Positions 25,113-32,903 of a stretch of 53,938 bases of DNA are shown here, one piece after another (positions within the stretch are counted from its first letter, which is position 1; each line of letters opens with the position of its first letter). This stretch comes from an uncultured Chthonomonas sp. (lineage in GTDB: Bacteria > Armatimonadota > Chthonomonadetes > Chthonomonadales > CAJBBX01). Location: the NCBI GenBank assembly GCA_903885605.1, contig CAISJD010000200.1, positions 1-53,938 on the forward strand. The letters run 5' to 3'. Below the pieces are notes generated by a model. It saw only the letters and a program-made list of their open reading frames with translations, was not told the DNA's origin and did no database searches. Position numbers and translations under genes: made by a program.

Positions 25113-26901
25113 CACTCTCTCCGCCGCGCCGTTGCTTGCCATGCCCAAGGAGCCACGCGCCATGCCCGATGCCGCTCCCGCCATCACGTTGGTCCGCGCG
25201 GGGCGGGCCGCCTGCCGCATCGTGGTTCCCGCCAACGCCGCGCCGGTGGTGCGCCATGCCGCCGAGGAGTTGCGGCGGCTGGTGGCGGGGATGTCCGGGG
25301 CGACGCTGCCCATCGCCGAGGAGGGCAAGGGTGGGCGCGGCGCGGCCGTCTATCTGGGGCCGACGCGCAAGGCCGCGGCGCTCTTCGCCTCTGGCGGCAA
25401 GCCCTCGGCGGAGGACGGCGTGGCAATCCGCACCGCCGGGCGCGACCTGGTGCTGCTGGGCGGCAACGGGCGCGGGCACCTCTACGCCGTCTACGTGCTG
25501 CTGGAAAAGTGGCTCGGCGTGCGACACCTGGCGCACGACTGCACGGTGGTCCCCAGGCGGGCCACGGTGACGCTGCCGAAGATCGACTTCACCTACGCTC
25601 CGCCCTTCATGTACCGCGAGGCGCTCTACTGGGACGCCTACCCCAAGGAGACCGCCGCGCCTCAGCGGCTCAATGGTCCGGCCACCAAGTGCGATGAGGG
25701 CACCGGGGGCAAGGTCGCCTTCTTCCCCTACGTCCACAGCTTCTGCAAGCTGGTGCCGCCGGAGAAGTACTTCGCCGAGCACCCCGAGTACTTCAGCCTC
25801 GTCGCGGGCAAGCGCACCAACCTGACGATCCACGGCCAGCTCTGCCTGACGAACCCCGACGTGCTGCGGATCGCCACGGCCCAGGCTCTGGCTTGGATCC
25901 GCGAGAACCCGGACATCCCCATCATCGACATCTCGCAGAACGACGGCGAGGGCGCTTGCGAGTGCGAGGCCTGCGTGGCCGTGGAGCGCGAGGAGGAGAG
26001 CAAGCACGGGCCCATCCTGCGGTTCGTCAACGCCATCGCCGACGTGGTGAAGCGCGAGTACCCGGACAAGTGGGTGGAGACGCTGGCTTACGCCTACTCC
26101 ACCAAGCCGCCTGTCAAGGCGCGCCCACGCGACAACGTCATCATCCGCCTCTGCCATGCCGGGTGCTACCATCACGGCTTCGAGGCCTGCGGCCTGGGCG
26201 CCAACCTGACGACCTACCTGGAGGGGTGGCGCAAGCTCACGCGGCGCATCTTCATCTGGCACTACGCGGCCAACTTCGCCCACTACATCGCGCCCAACTT
26301 CAACCTCCAGGGGCTGGCCGCCGACCTGAAGGCCTACCCGCGCTACGGCGTCAACGGCGTCATGGTCCAGGCCGACCACCAGGGGCCCGGCGGCGAGCTG
26401 GCCGAGCTTCGGCAGTACCTGATCTCGCAACTGCTCTGGGACCCCACCCGCGATCCCATGGAGGTCCGCGCCGAGTTCTGCGCGGGCTACTACGGACCCG
26501 CTGCGACCGACGTGGAGGCCTACCTGGCGCTGGTCGATGCCGAAGGCGCCCGGAAGGATGTCCACGCTTTCGGCGCATGGGACCCGACGGGCGCCGTGCG
26601 GCCCGAGTTCGTGGCCCGCGGGCTGGAGGTTCTGGCCGGCGCCCGGGCGAAGTGTTCCGACGAAGCGGTGCGCAACCGCGTGGACAAGCTGTTGCTGCCG
26701 CACTGGTACGCCCAGCTCCAGTGGCCCGACAAGTACGCGCTGCCCGCCGCCGAAGCGCCCGCCCTGGTGGCGAAGTTCCGCCGCGTGGTGGAGCGCAACC
26801 AGATCACCTACGTCCGCGAGGACTTCAACAGCCCAAGCATGCCCGGCTGGCTTGCCGAGATGCAGAGGCGCTACCCAACCCAAGGAACAGAGACCCCATG
26901 A
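25078..26901 (+). CDS. Secreted DUF4838 protein (putative glycoside hydrolase)
   Basis: 607 residues. A signal peptide, MNALPVCAMLAATLSAAPLLA, is followed by a GH67/GH20-like N-terminal alpha/beta domain at about 35-140 (HAAEELRRLVAGMSGA, DLVLLGGNGRGHLYAVYVLLEKWLG). The DUF4838 domain follows, with HPEYFSLVAGKR, ISQNDGEGACECEAC (the family's C-x-C-x-x-C signature), DNVIIRLCHAGCYHH and IFIWHYAANF. It probably acts on an uronic-acid or hexosamine-containing glycan; the activity of DUF4838 proteins is not defined. The start shares the 116-bp repeat and lacks a good Shine-Dalgarno site. The stop overlaps the next gene as ATGA. Confidence 0.87.
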   Translation: MNALPVCAMLAATLSAAPLLAMPKEPRAMPDAAPAITLVRAGRAACRIVVPANAAPVVRHAAEELRRLVAGMSGATLPIAEEGKGGRGAAVYLGPTRKAAALFASGGKPSAEDGVAIRTAGRDLVLLGGNGRGHLYAVYVLLEKWLGVRHLAHDCTVVPRRATVTLPKIDFTYAPPFMYREALYWDAYPKETAAPQRLNGPATKCDEGTGGKVAFFPYVHSFCKLVPPEKYFAEHPEYFSLVAGKRTNLTIHGQLCLTNPDVLRIATAQALAWIRENPDIPIIDISQNDGEGACECEACVAVEREEESKHGPILRFVNAIADVVKREYPDKWVETLAYAYSTKPPVKARPRDNVIIRLCHAGCYHHGFEACGLGANLTTYLEGWRKLTRRIFIWHYAANFAHYIAPNFNLQGLAADLKAYPRYGVNGVMVQADHQGPGGELAELRQYLISQLLWDPTRDPMEVRAEFCAGYYGPAATDVEAYLALVDAEGARKDVHAFGAWDPTGAVRPEFVARGLEVLAGARAKCSDEAVRNRVDKLLLPHWYAQLQWPDKYALPAAEAPALVAKFRRVVERNQITYVREDFNSPSMPGWLAEMQRRYPTQGTETP

Positions 26902-28655
26902 CGATCCGCACCGTCGCCTCGGCCGCCGCGCTACTGGCCTTTGCCGCACAGGCATTGGCCGCCGAGTTCTGGGTGGCGCCCAACGGCAAGGACGCCAACC
27001 CCGGCACCAAGGCCAGGCCAGTCGCTACCCTCCGCCGTGCCCGCGACCTGGCCCGCGCCGCCATCGCAGCCAAGCGCTCCCCGGTGACGGTCACGCTCAG
27101 GGCCGGGACCTACTTCCTGGCCTCGCCGCTGGAGCTCACCTCCGCCGACAGCGGCTCCGCCGGTGCGCCCGTTATCTACACCAGCCTGCCGGGCGAGGCC
27201 GTCACGATCAGCGGCGGCTCGCCCGTGGCGGGCTGGAAGCAGCAGCCTGACGGGCTGCTTGCCGCGCCCATCCCCGCCGGAGGCTCCCTCAAGGCCATGC
27301 GCCGGCTCTTCGTGGGTACGAGCCGGGCGACGCGCGCGCGGTGGCCCAATGAGGACGGCGCCCTGACGCTGGCGACGGTGTCGGGCGACGTGAAGTCCTT
27401 CACGCTCTCACAGCCCATCCCCGGCGGCGACCTGGCCGGAACGGGCGCGGAGCTGGTGGTCTACGAGAACTGGTCGGTCACCCGCGGCGCCGTCACCCGA
27501 TCCGGCGGCGACAAGCTGGATACGGCCACTCCCATGGGCTGGATCGGCCACGGTCCCATGACCACCGCCAGCCCCGGCAAGCCCGCGTTCGTGGAGGGCG
27601 GCAAGGCCTTCCTCGACCAGCCCGGCGAGTGGTGCGTCGACGGCGGCCGCATCCTCTACAAGCCCCGTTCCGGCGAGACCGCCGCGAACCTGAAGGCCGT
27701 GGCGCCCCGGTTGGAGCGGCTGGTGGTCTTCCGAGGCGAGGCGGGAAGGCCTGTGCGGCATATCGTCTTCCGCGGCGTGACCTTCGCTCATACCGAGTTC
27801 GCGCTGCCGGTGGTGGGCTACTGCGAGATCCAGGCGGGCCACTACGGCCCTGCCACGGGACAGCCCTGCTGGGTTCAGCCGGTGGCCGTCGAGGCCGCCT
27901 GCGCCGAGGATTGCCGGCTGGAGCGCTGCACCCTGCGGAACCTGGGCGGCTCGGCCGTCGGCATTGGGCGTGGCTGCAAGCGCGTGGCCGTGAGCCGCTG
28001 CACGTTGGAGGACATCGGCGGCAACGGCGTCATGGTCGGGTGGCGCGGCAACAAGGGCGCCATCCACTGCCAGGCCGGCGATCTCGATGCCGACTGGGTC
28101 GATCCCGCCGATGCGCCGGCAGGCTGCACCGTCACCGACAACGTGATCACCCGATGCGGAGCGTTCAGTCCCGGCTGCGTGGGGGTCTACGCGGCCTTCA
28201 GCGCCGACACGGTGGTGGCCCACAACCTCGTGCACGACATGCCCTATACCGGCATGTCCATCGGGTTCCGCTGGAGCCAGGAGCCGAGCACGCAGACCCG
28301 GTGCATCGTCGAGAACAACCACATCCACGACGTGATGAAGCTCCTGGCCGACGGCGGCGGCATCTACACGCTGGGTGTGCAGCCGGGCACGGTACTCCGC
28401 GGTAACCGCATCTACGACGTCCACCGCAGCGGCTTCGCCCAGGGCGGGGCGCCGAACAACGGCTTCTTCGTGGACGAGAGCAGCACGGGCTTCCTCTTTG
28501 AGCGGAACCTCGTCTACCGCACCTCCGGTGAGCCCGTGCGGTTCAACCGTTGCGCGCAGGACTGGCACACGTGGAAGGACAACCTGCTGGGCTGGGACGA
28601 GAAGGAGAGCCCCGAGGCGGCGGCCATCATCAAGGCGGCCGGCCCGAGGAAGTAG
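26898..28655 (+). CDS. Secreted right-handed beta-helix protein
   Basis: 585 residues. The signal peptide MTIRTVASAAALLAFAAQALA is followed by EFWVAPNGKDANPGTKARP, the standard opening of 'right-handed parallel beta-helix repeat-containing' proteins. TLRAGTYFLASPLEL follows. Many PbH1-like coils come after, for example CRLERCTLRNLGGSAVGIGR, CTLEDIGGNGVMVGW and CIVENNHIHDVMKLLADGGGIYT. These proteins are commonly lyases or hydrolases of acidic polysaccharides. It overlaps the upstream DUF4838 stop by 4 bp. Its last codons and stop form the first copy of a 35-bp direct repeat around vapBC. Confidence 0.87.
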   Translation: MTIRTVASAAALLAFAAQALAAEFWVAPNGKDANPGTKARPVATLRRARDLARAAIAAKRSPVTVTLRAGTYFLASPLELTSADSGSAGAPVIYTSLPGEAVTISGGSPVAGWKQQPDGLLAAPIPAGGSLKAMRRLFVGTSRATRARWPNEDGALTLATVSGDVKSFTLSQPIPGGDLAGTGAELVVYENWSVTRGAVTRSGGDKLDTATPMGWIGHGPMTTASPGKPAFVEGGKAFLDQPGEWCVDGGRILYKPRSGETAANLKAVAPRLERLVVFRGEAGRPVRHIVFRGVTFAHTEFALPVVGYCEIQAGHYGPATGQPCWVQPVAVEAACAEDCRLERCTLRNLGGSAVGIGRGCKRVAVSRCTLEDIGGNGVMVGWRGNKGAIHCQAGDLDADWVDPADAPAGCTVTDNVITRCGAFSPGCVGVYAAFSADTVVAHNLVHDMPYTGMSIGFRWSQEPSTQTRCIVENNHIHDVMKLLADGGGIYTLGVQPGTVLRGNRIYDVHRSGFAQGGAPNNGFFVDESSTGFLFERNLVYRTSGEPVRFNRCAQDWHTWKDNLLGWDEKESPEAAAIIKAAGPRK

Positions 28656-28667
28656 GCGGAGCCGCTT
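28633..28667. repeat. 35-bp direct repeat, copy 1 (3' end of the beta-helix gene)
   Basis: Matches 29416-29450 with a single mismatch (offset 783 bp). Copy 1 carries the last seven sense codons and TAG stop of the beta-helix gene plus 12 bp. The vapBC module fills the space between the copies. Confidence 0.88.
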
Positions 28668-28695
28668 GACATCAGGGCATCACGGACCGTATGCT
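28666..28695 (+). promoter_or_regulatory. Promoter TTGACA-N18-TATGCT for vapBC; likely leaderless start
   Basis: A consensus -35 TTGACA (28666-28671) and TATGCT (28690-28695) with an 18-nt spacer. The expected start point, 7-8 nt past the -10, coincides with the A of the vapB ATG at 28703, and no Shine-Dalgarno site fits in between. Confidence 0.7.
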
Positions 28696-28702
28696 CTGGT
28701 GC

Positions 28703-28951
28703 ATGAGAACAACGCTTACGCTCGACGACGATGTTGCCGCCATGGTGGCGCGGTACCAGAAGCGAACGGGTGCACGGGCCAAGCGGATCGTGAACGACGC
28801 GCTGAGGCGAGGCCTCAGCGCGTTGGAGGCGCCGGACGCGCCGACGCTCCAGTACCGTACGCAGGCGGTCTCGTTGGGCCGATGCCTGCTGCCCGGTCTC
28901 GATGACGTGGCCGACGCCCTGGCATCAGCCGAAGGCGACGACTTCCGGTGA
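28703..28951 (+). CDS. vapB: VapB-type antitoxin (DUF2191-like)
   Basis: 82 residues beginning MRTTLTLDDDVAAMVARYQ, with RIVNDALRRGL, the standard ribbon-helix-helix opening of VapB antitoxins of the DUF2191 type. The C-terminal tail (YRTQAVSLGRCLLPGLDDVADALA) would wrap the toxin. ATG 28691, in frame, lies inside the -10 box and is unlikely to be used. It overlaps vapC by 4 bp (GTGA). Confidence 0.9.
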   Translation: MRTTLTLDDDVAAMVARYQKRTGARAKRIVNDALRRGLSALEAPDAPTLQYRTQAVSLGRCLLPGLDDVADALASAEGDDFR

Positions 28952-29376
28952 TCCTGGTAGACGCCAACCTCCTGATCTATGCTCACGTCTCCGGCCTGCC
29001 GGCTCACGAGCGTGCCAGGGAATGGTTGGATAGTGTCCTGAACGACCACGCCAAGGTGGGCCTGTCGTGGCCCAGCATCCTGGCATTCGTGCGCCTTACC
29101 ACTAACCCGCGCGTGTTTGAGCGTCCCATGGCCATCGCTGATGCATGGGCGATCATGCGCGGACTACTGGCGTGTGCACAGGTCTGGGTCCCCGTCCCAA
29201 CCGAGCGCCATGCGGACATTCTTGACCAATTGCTTCCGGCGGCGGGTGGCCGCGCCAACCTTGTGCCCGACGCGCATCTGGCTGCGCTGGCGCTCGAGCA
29301 TGGTCTCTTGCTGTGCTCCGCCGACGGTGACTTCGCCCGGTTCCCCGGCCTGAGGTGGCAGAACCCGCTGGCATGA
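28948..29376 (+). CDS. vapC: VapC-type PIN-domain ribonuclease toxin
   Basis: 142 residues from GTG 28948. Catalytic acids are intact: Asp5 in MILVDANLLIYAH, Asp108 in LVPDAHLAALALEHG, and Asp126/Asp128 in CSADGDFARFPGL. The WPSILAFVRLTTNPRVF region is typical of the VapC branch found with DUF2191 antitoxins. Such toxins cleave tRNA or rRNA. Unlike the other two toxins in the window, no lesion is visible. The pair is bracketed by 35-bp direct repeats taken from the 3' end of the upstream gene. Confidence 0.93.
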   Translation: MILVDANLLIYAHVSGLPAHERAREWLDSVLNDHAKVGLSWPSILAFVRLTTNPRVFERPMAIADAWAIMRGLLACAQVWVPVPTERHADILDQLLPAAGGRANLVPDAHLAALALEHGLLLCSADGDFARFPGLRWQNPLA

Positions 29377-29415
29377 CGGCCAGTGCTTTGGCGGCGTAGT
29401 TCCAACGAACACCTG

Positions 29416-29450
29416 AGGCGGCCGGGCCGAGGAAGTAGGCGGAGCCGCTT
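29416..29450. repeat. 35-bp direct repeat, copy 2
   Basis: 34 of 35 bases equal to 28633-28667. Immediately after it comes AAGGAGG, the Shine-Dalgarno site of the next DUF4838 gene. Removing one repeat plus vapBC would place the beta-helix stop about 28 bp before that gene's start, a normal operon junction. Confidence 0.88.
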
Positions 29451-29466
29451 AAGGAGGGTCTGCGGC

Positions 29467-31809
29467 ATGCGTCTATCGACGTTGGGCTGGATGGTCGCTG
29501 TCGCGGCGTTCGGCGCGCAGGCGTCGGCTGCTGCGTTCGAGCACTCGCCGAGCCGGCCGGCCGTCATCATCACAAGCGCCGGCGCCTCTGCCGCTGAGGC
29601 TACGGCCGCGCAGGAGGCCGCCCACTACCTGGGTCTGGTCACCGGTGCGAAGCCGGAGGTCAGGCCCGAGGGCGGCGCGCCTGCGGGGTCCGGTCGCATC
29701 TACATCGGGCCCACGGGGGCGGCGGCGCGGCTGGGCATTGACGCCTCCAAGCTGGGCCCCGAGGAGTGGATCGTCCGCACCTTGGGCCGCGACCTCTACC
29801 TGGTCGGCGGAAGGCCGCGCGGGACGCTCTATGCCGCGTACCACTTCCTTGAGGATGTCGTCGGCGTCCACTGGTGGAGCCCCTGGGCCGAGAGCGTTCC
29901 CCGCAGGCCCCGGCTCCGGCTGAGCGCGACCGCCCTGCGCGGCGCTCCGGCGTTCCGGTACCGCGACATCTACATGCTCTATGGCCGCGATGAGGGCCGG
30001 TTCGCCGCCCGCAACCGCCTCAACCGCGACGGCGACGTTGCCATCCACGCCCGCTACGGCGGGTCGCTCTCCTACGGCCCGCCCTACCACGTCCACACGG
30101 CCTACTCCTACTTCCCGCCGTCCGACTGCTTCGGCCGCCATCCCGAGTGGTACTCGCTGATCGACGGCCGTCGCACCACGGAGAACGCTCAGCTCTGCTG
30201 GACAAACCCGGAGCTTCGGGCCGCCTTCCGGGAGAAGCTCCTGTCGACGATTCGCTCCTCGTGGGCCGCCGCACGCGCTAAGGGAGAGCCGCCGCCGCTG
30301 GTCTTCAGCATCTCGCAGAACGACTGCTACGGCGCCTGCCAGTGCCCTGCGTGCAAGGCGGTGACCGAGGCTGAGGGTTCCGAAGCCGGCCCGCTTCTGG
30401 AGTTCGTGAACCTGATGGCCGATGCGGTGAAGGGCGAGTTCCCCGAGGTCTTCATCGACACGCTGGCCTACCAGTACACCCAGAAGGCCCCGAAGACCCT
30501 CCGTTGCCGCGACAACGTCATCATCCGCCTCTGCGACACCGAGGCCGATATGCTCAAGCCGATCACCGCGCCGGAGAACCGGGCGTTCCGCGAGCATATC
30601 CTCTCCTGGGCGCGCATCGCCCGGAACCTGCGCATCTGGGACTACGCCGTGACCTACGGCACCCTCGGCATGCCCCTGCCCACGGCGCACACGTTCGGCC
30701 CGGACTACCGGTTCTACCTGGCGCACAACGTGGAGGGCGTCTTCACCGAGCTGGAGTACGAGCTGCTGGCCGATATGCGCGACTGCAAGGTCTGGATCAT
30801 GATGAAGACGCTGGAGGACCCGTCGGCCGACTACGAAGCGCTGACCGACACCTTCATGCGAGGCTTCTACGGCCCGGCCGGCCGGTGGGTGGGGCAGTAC
30901 GTGCGGGAGCTGGCGTCCGAAGCCGCGCGGCGGAAGAGCCGGAGCACCTGCTGGCAGGGCTCGCCCACGCAGCTCTCCTACCTGACGCCGGAGTTCATCG
31001 CCAGGGGGCAAGCGCTGTTTGACCGCGCCGCCCGGGCCGTTGCGTCGGACCCGGCGCTCCGAGCACGCGTGGGGCACGCCCGGCTCCCGCTGGACCGCGC
31101 CACGCTGGCGCTCTATCCCAAGCTGGCGGCCGCATGGCAGGCGGCAGGCAAGCCCGAATTGGACCGGGATGCGGTGGGCCGCCGCGCCCTGGCGGCATGG
31201 TGCGACGAGATCGGCCGCCGCATCGAGCCCGCCAGGCAGGCCTCCGAGCGCCTGGCAGCCGAGGGCGAGATCCAGCGCCTGACGCTGGCCCCCGCGAAGA
31301 CCGGGTTGCCCGCGCCGTTCCGTGACCGGCCCAAGGGATGGGTGATCGACTACACGGCTGTCATGACGCGGAACTGGAACAACGTAGTCAGAGTCGTGCG
31401 TGACCCGGAGGCCGAGACGGGCATCACCAACCGCCTCGACCTGACCGCACAGGATGTGGAGCGCCCCGAGCGGTACCAGATGCCCATGCCGTGGGGCCTC
31501 TACGTCGCCGCCGACCAGAAGACCCTACCAGCCGCCCCGATCCGCGCCGAGGACGTTCCCGGTCCCGGCTACCACTGGTACAAGCTGGGGGCCTATCCGG
31601 TGGCTTCGAGCGCCTATGTCTGGTTCTTCTGGAGTTGGGTCATACAGCTAGACATCGGCAACGCCCAGGACCTCTCCGCGCCGGACCGGCAGTACGAGGT
31701 CTGGGCCCGCGTCAAGTTCGAAGGCCCCCGCTTCCCGCACGGCAAGCCCGGCGACAAGGAGGCCATCTGCGTGGAGAGGGTCGTGCTGGTGAGGCAGAAG
31801 CAGGCATAG
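29467..31809 (+). CDS. Secreted DUF4838 protein, second copy
   Basis: 780 residues. The signal peptide is MRLSTLGWMVAVAAFGAQASA. The N-terminal alpha/beta domain has DLYLVGGRPRGTLYAAYHFLED and VGVHWWSPWAESVP. The DUF4838 domain has HPEWYSLIDGRRT, FSISQNDCYGACQCPACKA (same cysteine signature), DNVIIRLCDTEADML and RIWDYAVTYGTL. About 190 extra C-terminal residues relative to the first copy probably form a beta-sandwich. AAGGAGG at 29451-29457 with a 9-nt spacer fixes the ATG. It was probably once in one operon with the two upstream genes. Sequence similarity to the first copy is moderate, so this is an old duplication. Confidence 0.88.
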   Translation: MRLSTLGWMVAVAAFGAQASAAAFEHSPSRPAVIITSAGASAAEATAAQEAAHYLGLVTGAKPEVRPEGGAPAGSGRIYIGPTGAAARLGIDASKLGPEEWIVRTLGRDLYLVGGRPRGTLYAAYHFLEDVVGVHWWSPWAESVPRRPRLRLSATALRGAPAFRYRDIYMLYGRDEGRFAARNRLNRDGDVAIHARYGGSLSYGPPYHVHTAYSYFPPSDCFGRHPEWYSLIDGRRTTENAQLCWTNPELRAAFREKLLSTIRSSWAAARAKGEPPPLVFSISQNDCYGACQCPACKAVTEAEGSEAGPLLEFVNLMADAVKGEFPEVFIDTLAYQYTQKAPKTLRCRDNVIIRLCDTEADMLKPITAPENRAFREHILSWARIARNLRIWDYAVTYGTLGMPLPTAHTFGPDYRFYLAHNVEGVFTELEYELLADMRDCKVWIMMKTLEDPSADYEALTDTFMRGFYGPAGRWVGQYVRELASEAARRKSRSTCWQGSPTQLSYLTPEFIARGQALFDRAARAVASDPALRARVGHARLPLDRATLALYPKLAAAWQAAGKPELDRDAVGRRALAAWCDEIGRRIEPARQASERLAAEGEIQRLTLAPAKTGLPAPFRDRPKGWVIDYTAVMTRNWNNVVRVVRDPEAETGITNRLDLTAQDVERPERYQMPMPWGLYVAADQKTLPAAPIRAEDVPGPGYHWYKLGAYPVASSAYVWFFWSWVIQLDIGNAQDLSAPDRQYEVWARVKFEGPRFPHGKPGDKEAICVERVVLVRQKQA

Positions 31810-31851
31810 GCGGTTCGTAGCTGAGGGCGCCGTCCGCCCGGCGCCACCCCC

Positions 31852-31881
31852 TTGACCGCCCTGCCCCGCATCGCCCATAAT
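31852..31881 (+). promoter_or_regulatory. Promoter TTGACC-N18-CATAAT for the SorC operon
   Basis: TTGACC at 31852-31857 and CATAAT at 31876-31881, 18 nt apart. The predicted start falls at about 31888, at the edge of the first operator. Confidence 0.7.
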
Positions 31882-31887
31882 GGCTCG

Positions 31888-31920
31888 TGAGCAAATGTGC
31901 AGGGCCTGATCATTTGCACA
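31888..31920 (+). promoter_or_regulatory. Paired SorC-type operator sites
   Basis: Two 14-bp sites in opposite orientation: TGAGCAAATGTGCA (31888-31901) and, read on the minus strand, TGTGCAAATGATCA (31920-31907). They agree at 11 of 14 positions as TG-n-GCAAATG-n-n-CA and their centres are 19 bp apart, about two helical turns. They lie between the promoter and the regulator's own start codon, so binding would block transcription. Confidence 0.6.
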
Positions 31921-31928
31921 GGCGGGGC

Positions 31929-32903
31929 ATGGAGACCGATACTCAGCTCGAACTCATGGCGCGGGCGGCCGCGCTCTACTACCTCGAGGATGTGACGCAG
32001 GCCGACGTGGCCGAGCGCCTCGGGCTCTCGCGCGTGAAGGTCGGCCGGCTACTCAAGCGCGCTCGCGAGACCGGGATCGTGGAGATCACCGTCCACGCGC
32101 CGGCGGTCCTCACGGAGCGGCTGGAGGCCGACATTTGCGCGCGTTTCGGCGTGAAGCATGTGCTGCTCGGCGCGGACCACTCCGACGAGGCGCTCCAGCG
32201 CGAGTTGGTGGTGCAGCGCGTGGGCGAGTACCTCCTGCGCCACCTCCACGCGGGCATGACGGTGGCCGTGGGCATGGGGCGCAACGTGGCAGGCGTGGCG
32301 GCCTCGATCCGCCAGGCGCCGGCCCGGGGATGCACCTTCGTGCCGGCCATCGGCGGTTCGCCGGCCGTCTCGCGCGGGGTGGACGCCGGCGACATCAGCC
32401 GAGACATGGCCGAGCGCTTCGGCGGGGCCGCCCTGGGCCTCTTCGCACCGGCCTACGCCGAGACGCCCGCCGTGCGCCGGGCCTTCCTGGGCCACGACGA
32501 CGTGCGGGGCGCCCTGGCCCGCGCCGCCGCCGCGCAGGTCGCCGTGGTGGGCATCGGCGACGCCGAGAACGATAGCGCCGTGGTCCGCATGGGCTGCTTC
32601 TCGCAACTCGATATGATCCGGATGCGCCAGGCCGGGGCCGTGGGCGACATCCTGGGCTCGTTCTTCGACCAGCAAGGGCGGCCGGTGGCGGCGGGGATGG
32701 GCGACCGCGTGGTGGCCATCGGCGCCGAAGACCTGCACCGCATCCCCTGTGTCATCGGGGTGGCCGCCGACCCCAACAAGGCTCCAGCCATCCTGGGCGC
32801 CCTGCGCAGCGGCATGTTGAACGTACTGGCAACCAGCGTGGCCAACGCGCGCGAAGCGCTGAGGCTCGACGACGACGAACACGAAGGAGTGAACCGTGGC
32901 TGA
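31929..32903 (+). CDS. SorC-family sugar-responsive transcriptional regulator
   Basis: 324 residues. The N-terminal HTH (ELMARAAALYYLEDVTQADVAERLGLSRVKVGRLL, residues 7-41) is the SorC/CggR type. The remainder is the ISOCOT-fold sugar-phosphate-binding domain with VAVGMGRNVAGVAAS, FVPAIGG, AVVGIGDAEND and GAVGDILGSFFD. It should bind a phosphorylated intermediate of the downstream pathway and release its operator. The ATG at 31929 fits the family N-terminus. A GTG at 31887 in the same frame lies at the predicted transcript start and would put the operators inside the gene. It overlaps the kinase gene by 8 bp and is the first gene of a seven-gene operon. Confidence 0.9.
   Translation: METDTQLELMARAAALYYLEDVTQADVAERLGLSRVKVGRLLKRARETGIVEITVHAPAVLTERLEADICARFGVKHVLLGADHSDEALQRELVVQRVGEYLLRHLHAGMTVAVGMGRNVAGVAASIRQAPARGCTFVPAIGGSPAVSRGVDAGDISRDMAERFGGAALGLFAPAYAETPAVRRAFLGHDDVRGALARAAAAQVAVVGIGDAENDSAVVRMGCFSQLDMIRMRQAGAVGDILGSFFDQQGRPVAAGMGDRVVAIGAEDLHRIPCVIGVAADPNKAPAILGALRSGMLNVLATSVANAREALRLDDDEHEGVNRG

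Noticed and set aside
25003-26955. 650-codon open frame on the minus strand
   Set aside because: Antisense shadow of the DUF4838 gene, which has a signal peptide and family motifs.
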